DNA of 34,650 nucleotides from positions 1 through 34,650 of the forward strand of contig JADGPN010000012.1 in NCBI GenBank assembly GCA_017882465.1, written 5' to 3'. The DNA comes from Solirubrobacteraceae bacterium. Lineage in GTDB: Bacteria > Actinomycetota > Thermoleophilia > Solirubrobacterales > Solirubrobacteraceae. A model generated the notes under the pieces. That model searched no databases, was not told the origin of the DNA, and saw only the letters and a program-made list of their open reading frames with translations. The position numbers and the translations under genes are program-made. Positions 25,033 to 34,650 of the stretch are shown here, in pieces (within the stretch, counting starts at the first letter, position 1; each line of letters begins with the position of its first letter).

Positions 25033-27798
25033 TCAGCCGATGTCGATCGTCGGGCGACTGCGCCCCGGGACCTTGCTCGGAGGCAGGATGCTCAGATCTC
25101 CCGGATACGAGCGGACCCAGCCGGTGGCGGCGTACCAGTCGAGCCGGTTCAGCTGCGCCGGGTTCGCCTGATCCTCGGCCGGATGAGCGCCGCCAAATCG
25201 CTGGTGGGCGCTCCATGCGACCCACTGCCGGTACACCCCGATCTCCCTCGCCGGGATGTGGAGGACCGACTTGACCCGGGCGATATCCGCTTTGGCTGGG
25301 ACGTTGACGCCCAGAGTCAGCGGCACCCGGTTGGGCAACACGTCGAACGGAGCGAAGCTGGCGCGGTCGGTGAACGCGCCGAACATCGGCTCCGCCGCCC
25401 GGTCCTCCTGATTCATCGGCGGGATGCCCAGGATCTGCTCGATCGTCCTGACCACGTTGATCTGGGTGTAGTAGTGGTGATCGACCACACTGCGCTTCGC
25501 ATACGGGCTGGCGACCAGGATCGTGCTGCGGTGCCCGTCCACGTGATCGACACCGTTCTGCGGGTCGTCCTCGACGACGAAGATCGCCGAGTCCTTCCAG
25601 AACCGGCTGTGGGTGATGTCCGAGATGATCCGGCCGGTGGCCAAGTCGTTATCGGCAACCTGCGCGGTCGGGTACGGGTCGCCTGAGTTCAGCCCCGAGG
25701 TGTGATCGTCGGGAACCCACAGCAGGTTCAGGTTCGACAGGTTGCCGCTCTCCTCCGAGGCCTTGAAGGACCGCTCCCAGATATCGGTCCGGTACTGGTC
25801 GGGCACATCGAGGTCGAACCTCGGGTAGGCCCCGGCGAGGATCGCGTTCAGCGACGGGATGTCCGAATAGGTCCGATACGCGTCGATCGGCACCGGCAGC
25901 GGCCCGCGGGCCTTGCCCTCGAGGATCTGCGAGTCCTTGTACCACTGGGCCCAGGTGGGAGCGCCGGTGGCCGGGATGCTGAAGAAGTTCGCGTACTCGC
26001 CGAAGGCCGAGGCGGTCTTGCCGGCATGGGCGGCGGCGTTCCACAGGAACCCGTCCCGCTGGTAGGCGAGCGCGTCGCCGCCCTGGGCGGGATAGGAGCG
26101 GATGAAGGCCCCGAACTCCTTCTCGATGTAGTCGTTGGCATCGGCCTGCACCAGCCAGTTGTGGCCGTCGGCCGACAGCGTCCCGACGTCGTAGAAGTTG
26201 TCGAACAGCCCGAAGCGGTTCGCCAACGCGTGCTGATTCGGGGTGATCTTGTCGCCGAACTGAGCCAGGCTCGGGCTGCCGTTGCCCTTCGCGATGTCGC
26301 CGAAGACCTGGTCGTAGGTGCGGTTCTCCTTCACGAGCAGGAACACGTGCTTGATCTTCGACCGCTGGCCGAGACGGGCTGGGATCGGCGCCGGCGCGGT
26401 CTGCGTGTCCGCGGGCAGCGGGGGTAGACGGTTCCAGGCGTTGTTCTCGAACACCTGACGCGTGTAGCCGCCCAGAGCGCTGTCCGGGGGCGCGGCGAAC
26501 GTCGTCACCGAGCCGGTGTCGTCATAGGTGTTGTGGCCCGTGGCCCCATGGGTACCGGGGCCCTTCTCGATCGTCGAGGCGGGCCCGCGGGCTCCGATCC
26601 CCTTGTCGTTGGTCACCACGACCCTGCCGAGCGCCTGATCCATGGTCACGTTGACCGGATACCAGTCGGTGGGCAGCAGTCCCTGCAGCTGCACCGGCGA
26701 CGTGGGATCCTCGTAGCGATACTGGGCCAGGGCGTTGTCGCGGCCGATGCTGACGAGGATGTGATGGGCGTCGGGCATCGTGATCGCGTTCGGGTAGCTG
26801 CCCACCTTGGCCCCGGGCACCGGATTGACGTTGAACGTCTGCGTGACCTGCTGCTTGGCGGTGTCGATGATCGACACGCTGTCGTCGTTGGAATTGGCCA
26901 CGAACAGAGCCTTGTCGTGCAGATACAAGGCGGTCGGCTGGAGGCCGACCGGAATCGTCCCCACCTGCGCGCCCTTGGCCAGGCCCACGACCGACACCGT
27001 GCCCGTGTTCGCGGCTCCGGTCGACTTGTCGGAGACGATCGGCGTGCCGTCGGAGAGGTTGGTGAACTCACCGCCCGTCGCCGGGCGGCCGCCCTCGTTG
27101 GAGACGAAGGCCTGATCGCCGCTGATCACGACCTGGCGCGGCGCGTTACCGACCGGGATCTCGCTCAGCAGCTTGTTCGAGCTGGTGTCGATGACCCCGA
27201 GCGTGTTGTTCCCGTTCAGGGCGACGTAGAGCTTCGAGCCGTCGGCGGAGAGCGCCATCCCGGACGGGAGCGCATCGCCGTTCGGCCCTGAGAGCGGAAT
27301 CACCGTCGGTGACGAGACCGTCCCGTCGGCGGCGACGACGAAGCGCACGATGTCGGCAGACTGCGGGAACCACAGCGTCTTTCCATCAGCCGAATAGAGC
27401 GGCCCGTCGGGGCTGACCGTCCCGTCCCCGATCACGGGATCGCCCGTGCTGCCGGTGCCAACCTGCTGAACGGCCTTGCCGCTGCCCAGGTCGACGATCG
27501 ACAGGAAGCCGGTGAAGTTCTCCCAGGAGAGCGCCGCGACGTGCTTGCCGTCGGGGCTCACGGTGCTTCCGGTGATGCGGCCGTTGGTGACCAGTATGCG
27601 GTCGCCCACGGGCGAGATCCACTGGTTGGACGGGAGCAGGATGCGGTTGCCGAGCTGCTGACCGACCTGATCGTTCCCGAACGGCCCGATCCCGGCCGCG
27701 GCGGCCACTCCCACCGTCGCTGCGCACCCGAGCGCGCCGGTGGCGAGCACCGCGCCGGCCCGCGATCGCGTGAGTCTTATCGAGCGCCTTGTCTTCAT
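25033..27798 (-). CDS. Secreted YncE/YVTN beta-propeller fused to alkaline phosphatase-like phosphoesterase
   Basis: ATG 27798 with GGGAGG upstream; signal peptide; repeated propeller motifs (LPSGMALSADGSKLYVALNGNNTLGVIDTSSNKL); KIKHVFLLVKENRTYDQVFGDI, NHFGLFDNFYDVGTLSADGHNWLVQA-like region, FVVEDDPQNGVDHVDGHRSTILVASPYAK. Confidence 0.92.
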   Translation of the reverse strand: MKTRRSIRLTRSRAGAVLATGALGCAATVGVAAAAGIGPFGNDQVGQQLGNRILLPSNQWISPVGDRILVTNGRITGSTVSPDGKHVAALSWENFTGFLSIVDLGSGKAVQQVGTGSTGDPVIGDGTVSPDGPLYSADGKTLWFPQSADIVRFVVAADGTVSSPTVIPLSGPNGDALPSGMALSADGSKLYVALNGNNTLGVIDTSSNKLLSEIPVGNAPRQVVISGDQAFVSNEGGRPATGGEFTNLSDGTPIVSDKSTGAANTGTVSVVGLAKGAQVGTIPVGLQPTALYLHDKALFVANSNDDSVSIIDTAKQQVTQTFNVNPVPGAKVGSYPNAITMPDAHHILVSIGRDNALAQYRYEDPTSPVQLQGLLPTDWYPVNVTMDQALGRVVVTNDKGIGARGPASTIEKGPGTHGATGHNTYDDTGSVTTFAAPPDSALGGYTRQVFENNAWNRLPPLPADTQTAPAPIPARLGQRSKIKHVFLLVKENRTYDQVFGDIAKGNGSPSLAQFGDKITPNQHALANRFGLFDNFYDVGTLSADGHNWLVQADANDYIEKEFGAFIRSYPAQGGDALAYQRDGFLWNAAAHAGKTASAFGEYANFFSIPATGAPTWAQWYKDSQILEGKARGPLPVPIDAYRTYSDIPSLNAILAGAYPRFDLDVPDQYRTDIWERSFKASEESGNLSNLNLLWVPDDHTSGLNSGDPYPTAQVADNDLATGRIISDITHSRFWKDSAIFVVEDDPQNGVDHVDGHRSTILVASPYAKRSVVDHHYYTQINVVRTIEQILGIPPMNQEDRAAEPMFGAFTDRASFAPFDVLPNRVPLTLGVNVPAKADIARVKSVLHIPAREIGVYRQWVAWSAHQRFGGAHPAEDQANPAQLNRLDWYAATGWVRSYPGDLSILPPSKVPGRSRPTIDIG

Positions 27799-28015
27799 AG
27801 GTCCCTCCCCAGATTTTTGGATAGCTGAAGTCACCACCCGCGCGAGGCAGGTGGTGCACGCAATTGCTGCTACCGGCGTCGCTCGGCGGTCGAGCGGCGG
27901 TGAGGCATCCCCATCCGGCCCGCGACACGCTACGACCAGGACTCGGGAGCCGTGTGTTCATCTGGTGGCCGCGGTGTGACCTGTCAGCGGTCGGACTCGG
28001 CGCGTCCTTAACGGG

Positions 28016-28046
28016 CGAAGGGCGCCCTCGACGTGGGCGCCCTTCG
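28016..28046 (-). terminator. Strong hairpin ending the candidate small transcription unit downstream of gyrA
   Basis: Perfect 12-bp inverted repeat CGAAGGGCGCCC / GGGCGCCCTTCG with 7-nt loop; no clear U-tract. Confidence 0.6.
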
Positions 28047-28160
28047 CGGACATCTGGCTGCTTTCCGGGGCGGACTTGGTACGTACCGGAGGGACTAATC
28101 CCGGCGCCCACCACCGACGGTGTCTCGGGGGGACTCCGCTAAGCGGGGTCAGCCTCCGAC

Positions 28161-28205
28161 CTAGCGGCCGGACACCTCCAGGGTCCCGCAAGAACTGTCA
28201 GACAA
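28161..28205 (-). CDS. Candidate 14-aa peptide MSDSSCGTLEVSGR (TTG start)
   Basis: TTG TCT GAC AGT TCT TGC GGG ACC CTG GAG GTG TCC GGC CGC TAG, preceded by AGAAAGGAGGTGGTCC. Confidence 0.45.
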   Translation of the reverse strand: MSDSSCGTLEVSGR

Positions 28206-28209
28206 TGTC

Positions 28210-28225
28210 GGACCACCTCCTTTCT
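28210..28225 (-). promoter_or_regulatory. Extended Shine-Dalgarno: AGAAAGGAGGTGGTCC
   Basis: Plus strand GGACCACCTCCTTTCT differs by one base from the canonical 16S rRNA 3' end GGATCACCTCCTTTCT; the change gives a G-U pair in the duplex. Confidence 0.7.
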
Positions 28226-28237
28226 CTGGTATCTCGC

Positions 28238-28266
28238 AGAGTAGCGAACGCGGCGGGCGGTTTAAA
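28238..28266 (-). promoter_or_regulatory. Promoter-like element TTTAAA-N17-TACTCT
   Basis: TTTAAA at 28266..28261, 17-nt spacer, TACTCT at 28243..28238; about 7 nt to a TSS near 28231. Confidence 0.45.
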
Positions 28267-28340
28267 GAGGGTGGTGGTGCAGCCTGACCTCGGGCGTCGC
28301 TTCGGGGCAGGGTATTCGCGGCCGGGTCCGAGCCAGGTGG

Positions 28341-30956
28341 CTACTCTTCGGCCGTGTCCGGCTCGGGCTCGGTGGCCTCGTCGAGCTCCCCCTGGTCGCC
28401 CGCTTCGTCGTCGAGTGTGGCGTCGAGGTCGATGGTCTTGGTGCCGGTGGTGTCGTCGACCGAGAGGACTTCGGCGCCCTCGAGGACGGGGGCGGCGGTC
28501 TCGGCTTCGGACTCGATGACGAGGGCGACGGCGCTCACCTGGTCGTCGTCGCGGATGTTCATCACGCGGACGCCCTGCGAGGCTCGGCCATAGCGGTTGA
28601 TGCCTCGCACCGAGGTGCGCTGGACCATGCCGTTCTGGGAGATGAACACGAGCTCCTGGTGCTCGCGGACGACCAGCGCGCCGGCGAGGGCGCCCTTGTT
28701 CTCGGTCAGCGCGATCGTCTTGACGCCCATCGTGGCGCGGCCCTTGACCGGATAGTCGGGGATCGGCGTGCGCTTGCCGTATCCGTTCTCTGTCACCACG
28801 AGCAGCTCCTGGTCGTCACGAGCGACGTCCATGGCCAGTACGGCGTTGCCCTTCTGCGAGACGTTCATGCCGCGCACGCCGCTCGTGTCGCGCCCCATCG
28901 AGCGGACCGCGTCCTCGCTGAACCGGGCCGCCTGGCCCGAACGCGAGACCATGATGATGTCGTCGGAGCCGCTGGTGCGGCGGACGGCGATCAGCTCATC
29001 GTCGTCGCGGATGTTGATCGCGATGATGCCGTCGGCCTTGATCGGAGTGTTGTAGGCCAGGAACTCGGTCTTCTTGACGATCCCGTTGCGGGTCGCGAAC
29101 ACCAGGTACCTGCCCTCGGTGAAATCGCGCGTGGAGAGCACGGACTGGACACGCTCGCCCTCGCGCAATGGTAGAAGGTTGACCAGCGCCCGGCCCTTGG
29201 CGGTGCGCGAGGCCTCGGGCAGCTCGTACACCTTCAGCCGGTAGACCTTGCCCCGGTTGGTGAAGAAGAGCAGGTAGTCGTGGGTGGAGGTGACGAACAG
29301 GTGCTCGATGTAGTCGTCGTCCTTCATCTCCATCCCGGTGACGCCGATCCCGCCGCGGTGCTGCTGGCGATAGGTCGACAGCGGCAGCGACTTGATGTAG
29401 CCGGAGTGCGTGATCGAGATGACCATTTGCTGATCGGCGATCAGGTCCTCGATGTCGATCTCGCCCTCGGCGTGCGTGATCTCGGTGCGACGCGGCTCGC
29501 CGTAGGCTTTGGCGATCTCGGTCAGCTCGTCCTTGATCAGCCCGTTGACCAGCGCCTCGTCGCCGAGGATCTCGCGCAGCTCCTTGATCCGCTCGGTCAG
29601 GTCTGCGTGCTCCTTCTGGATCTTGTCCGCCTCCAGCGCGGTGAGCCGGCTCAGGGTGAGCTGCAGGATCGCCTGGGCCTGGATCACGGTCAGCTCGAAG
29701 CGCTCGACCAGGCCGTCGCGGGCGGTGGCGGGATCGCGCGAGCCGCGAATCAACGCAATCACCTCATCGAGGTTCTCGAGCGCGATCAGCAGGCCCTCGA
29801 GCACGTGGGCGCGTGCCTCGGCCTTGGCCAACTCGTCCTTGGTCCGGCGCACGATGACTTCGCGCTGATGATCGACGTAATGGCCGATTACCTCGCGCAG
29901 TGACAACGTGCGGGGCACGTTGTCGACCAGCGCGACCATGTTCACGCCGAACGTGGTCTGCATCGGCGTGTGCTTGTAGAGCTTGTTGAGCACGACCTTC
30001 GGGATCGCGTCGCGCTTGAGCTCGATCACGATCCGCATACCGTGGCGGTCGGACTCGTCGCGTAGATCGGAGATCTCCGGGATCTTCTTGTCGTGGACGA
30101 GGTCGGCGATCTTCAGGATCAGCCCGCCGTCGCCGCCCTTGCGCACCTGGTAGGGCAGCTCGGTGACGATGATCGCCTCCTTGCCCTGGCCGATCGGCTC
30201 GATGTGAGCCTTGGCCTGGACGCGTACGCGGCCGCGGCCGGTCGCGTACGCGTCCCGGATGCCCTCCCGCCCCAGGATCGTGCCCGCGGTCGGGAAATCC
30301 GGGCCTTTGATGTGGCGCACCAGCCCGTGGACATCGATGCCCGGGTCATCGATGTAGGCCACCGTGGCCCCGATCACCTCGCGCAGGTTGTGCGGGGGGA
30401 TGTTCGTGGCCATGCCGACGGCGATCCCGGTCGCACCGTTGACCAGCAGGTTGGGGAACCGCGCCGGCAGCACCACCGGCTCCTGCCGGGTGCCGTCGTA
30501 GGTCGGCGCGAAGTCGACGGTGTCGGCGTCGAGGTCGCGCAGCATCTCCGTGGCCAGGCGATCGAGGCGGGCCTCGGTGTAGCGCATGGCGGCGGCGCCA
30601 TAACCGTCGATGTTGCCGAAGTTCCCGTGTCCGTCGACGAGCGGGTGGCGCATCGAGAAGTCCTGCGCCAGGCGCACGAGCGTGTCATAGATCGACGCGT
30701 CCCCGTGCGGGTGGTACTTGCCCATCACCTCGCCGACGATCTGCGCGCACTTCACGTGCTTCCGGCTCGGCTGCAGGCCGAGCTCGTTCATCACGTAGAG
30801 CACGCGTCGGTGCACCGGCTTCAGGCCGTCGCGCACATCCGGCAGCGCCCGGCCCACGATCACCGACATCGCGTAGTCGAGATACGCGGAGCGCATCTCG
30901 TCCTCGAGCGCGCGCGGCTCGATGTTCCCTCCGCCGATGGTGTCGATCGTCGACAT
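28341..30956 (-). CDS. gyrA: DNA gyrase subunit A
   Basis: [90 protein letters not shown]-type GyrA box ([10 protein letters not shown]). Confidence 0.98.
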   Translation of the reverse strand: MSTIDTIGGGNIEPRALEDEMRSAYLDYAMSVIVGRALPDVRDGLKPVHRRVLYVMNELGLQPSRKHVKCAQIVGEVMGKYHPHGDASIYDTLVRLAQDFSMRHPLVDGHGNFGNIDGYGAAAMRYTEARLDRLATEMLRDLDADTVDFAPTYDGTRQEPVVLPARFPNLLVNGATGIAVGMATNIPPHNLREVIGATVAYIDDPGIDVHGLVRHIKGPDFPTAGTILGREGIRDAYATGRGRVRVQAKAHIEPIGQGKEAIIVTELPYQVRKGGDGGLILKIADLVHDKKIPEISDLRDESDRHGMRIVIELKRDAIPKVVLNKLYKHTPMQTTFGVNMVALVDNVPRTLSLREVIGHYVDHQREVIVRRTKDELAKAEARAHVLEGLLIALENLDEVIALIRGSRDPATARDGLVERFELTVIQAQAILQLTLSRLTALEADKIQKEHADLTERIKELREILGDEALVNGLIKDELTEIAKAYGEPRRTEITHAEGEIDIEDLIADQQMVISITHSGYIKSLPLSTYRQQHRGGIGVTGMEMKDDDYIEHLFVTSTHDYLLFFTNRGKVYRLKVYELPEASRTAKGRALVNLLPLREGERVQSVLSTRDFTEGRYLVFATRNGIVKKTEFLAYNTPIKADGIIAINIRDDDELIAVRRTSGSDDIIMVSRSGQAARFSEDAVRSMGRDTSGVRGMNVSQKGNAVLAMDVARDDQELLVVTENGYGKRTPIPDYPVKGRATMGVKTIALTENKGALAGALVVREHQELVFISQNGMVQRTSVRGINRYGRASQGVRVMNIRDDDQVSAVALVIESEAETAAPVLEGAEVLSVDDTTGTKTIDLDATLDDEAGDQGELDEATEPEPDTAEE

Positions 30957-30959
30957 CGC

Positions 30960-33554
<2,595 letters not shown>

Positions 33555-33857
33555 TCAGAACGGCGCCGTGACGCATCTGAGTCGCTGGATCCTGCCGCGC
33601 TGAAGCGACGCGTTGAGTCGCTCCAGGATTGCCGGCGCCATCAGGTCGAGCTCCTGCGCCCAAACCGACGCGGAGCACGAGATCGTCAGCACCCCGGCGC
33701 GCTCTGAGGTCGGCTGCGCCTCCCCGGCGATCGACTCTCCCACCGCTCTCGGCCACTCGCGCTGGGCCTCGGCGAGCAGCGTGTCGGGAGCCAGCTGATC
33801 GCGGATCCGCTCGATCGCGAAGGTGGCCGGGCGGGGGCCACGACGGTGCGAGGTCAC
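33555..33857 (-). CDS. dciA: DUF721 protein (DciA-like)
   Basis: EREWPRAVG-type motif (AQREWPRAVGESIAGEAQPTSERAGVLTISCSASVWAQELDLMAPAILERLN), located between recF and gyrB as in other actinobacteria. Confidence 0.85.
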   Translation of the reverse strand: MTSHRRGPRPATFAIERIRDQLAPDTLLAEAQREWPRAVGESIAGEAQPTSERAGVLTISCSASVWAQELDLMAPAILERLNASLQRGRIQRLRCVTAPF

Positions 33858-34650
33858 GCCGCCACCGCTTCCTCGAGCACGCGGCCGGCCGACACCGCCA
33901 GACGGGTCACGCCGGGCGCCGACGCATGCGGAACATGCTCGAGGTCGGTGGTGGTGATCACCGACTGCCCGCTGCCGGTGCGCAGCAGATCGACGAGGGC
34001 GTGACGGCGCTCTCGGTCGAGCTCGCTCATCACGTCGTCGAGCAGCATGATCGGGGGCGCCATCCGGCTCGACGCTATCGCCTCGCGCTCGGCCAGGAGC
34101 AGGGCTAGGAGGGCCAGGCGCTGCTGGCCCTGCGAGCCGTAGGCGCGCAGCTCGCGCCCGGACCTCAACATCGCCAGCTCATCCCGATGCGGGCCGTGCC
34201 CGGTGAAGCCGCGTTCCAGATCTCCCTCCACCCGCTCGGCGAGCTCGGCCGCCAGCTCTTCCGGCGCCCGGGCGCGGGAGCGCGGGCGGTAGGCCAGCGA
34301 CGGCTCTCCGTCCAGGCCCAGGCCGCCGCACAGGCGGGTGAATGGATCCAGCAGCTCCTGCACTGCGCGTGAGCGATCGGCCATCAGGGCGATGCCGTGC
34401 CCGGCGAGCTGGGCATCCCAGGTGGACAGGGATTCGCGGCCTCCGCGGCCGACGCGAATCCGGCTCAGCAACGCATTGCGTTGAGCCAACGCCTGCCCGT
34501 AAGCGCGGCGAGTGCCCACGCGCGCGGGCCACAGCGCCGCGACGAGCTGGTCCAGATGCCCACGCCGGAGTGCCGGCGGCCCCTTGATCAGCTCCAGTCG
34601 ATCGGGCAGGAAGATGCTCACCAGCGGTCTGTCGGGGACGTCGACCATCC
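33854..34650 (-). CDS. recF: DNA replication and repair protein RecF, C-terminal part (runs off window)
   Basis: FTGHGPHRDELAML, SQGQQRLALLALLLAE, PIMLLDDVMSELDRERRHALVDLL. ATGA overlap with the DUF721 gene. Confidence 0.94.
   Translation of the reverse strand, partial: MVDVPDRPLVSIFLPDRLELIKGPPALRRGHLDQLVAALWPARVGTRRAYGQALAQRNALLSRIRVGRGGRESLSTWDAQLAGHGIALMADRSRAVQELLDPFTRLCGGLGLDGEPSLAYRPRSRARAPEELAAELAERVEGDLERGFTGHGPHRDELAMLRSGRELRAYGSQGQQRLALLALLLAEREAIASSRMAPPIMLLDDVMSELDRERRHALVDLLRTGSGQSVITTTDLEHVPHASAPGVTRLAVSAGRVLEEAVAA

Larger units (their letters stand above)
28016..28231 (-). ncRNA. Candidate structured small RNA / leader-peptide transcript
   Basis: Promoter-like TTTAAA-N17-TACTCT just upstream, multiple internal inverted repeats (28132..28150, 28112..28122, 28091..28102, 28078..28087) and a terminal 12-bp hairpin. 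Confidence 0.5.

Noticed and set aside
28030-28100. Possible SRP (4.5S) RNA apical motif (CCGGAAAGCAGCC)
   Set aside because: The conserved GGAA tetraloop closing pair and the GGUCAGG 5' strand are missing; the match is partial only.
28100-28160. Possible 6C RNA because of a CCCCCC run
   Set aside because: Only one C6 run and it is not in a clear hairpin loop; the known family needs two such loops.
28206-28230. Fragment of a 16S rRNA gene (GGACCACCTCCTTTCT on the plus strand)
   Set aside because: Sequence on both sides does not match 16S or the spacer; a functional long SD on the minus strand explains it better.

Overview
This is a high-GC actinobacterial chromosome window, probably Thermoleophilia/Solirubrobacterales-like and close to oriC (lineage is inferred from gene content). 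From left to right it contains: (i) a minus-strand surface-glycan cassette (Ala/Pro-rich membrane protein, CapD-like NDP-sugar dehydratase, DUF354, DegT aminotransferase); (ii) a plus-strand dedA-uppP-purM group; (iii) a minus-strand two-component system; (iv) a Ser/Thr kinase with a discoidin-like ectodomain; (v) the PASTA-kinase/cell-wall operon fhaA-fhaB-pstP-rodA-pbpA-pknB, extended by ddl; (vi) a further kinase with a polytopic C-terminus, a divergent secreted protein, a DUF4446-like protein, pheA and an HNH endonuclease; (vii) a YncE/phosphoesterase fusion; (viii) gyrA, gyrB, a DUF721/DciA-like gene and the end of recF. Most of the gene content is conventional. Three items are not explained by the ORF track. 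First, a compact transcription unit between gyrA and the phosphoesterase has a promoter-like pair, a 16-nt near-perfect complement of the 16S rRNA 3' end, a 14-codon TTG ORF (MSDSSCGTLEVSGR) and several hairpins. Second, a short 3-hydroxyacyl-CoA dehydrogenase C-terminal remnant lies between ddl and a kinase gene. Third, several promoters place a TANNNT hexamer so close to the start codon that leaderless mRNAs are likely. All calls come from reading the sequence; no searches were run.
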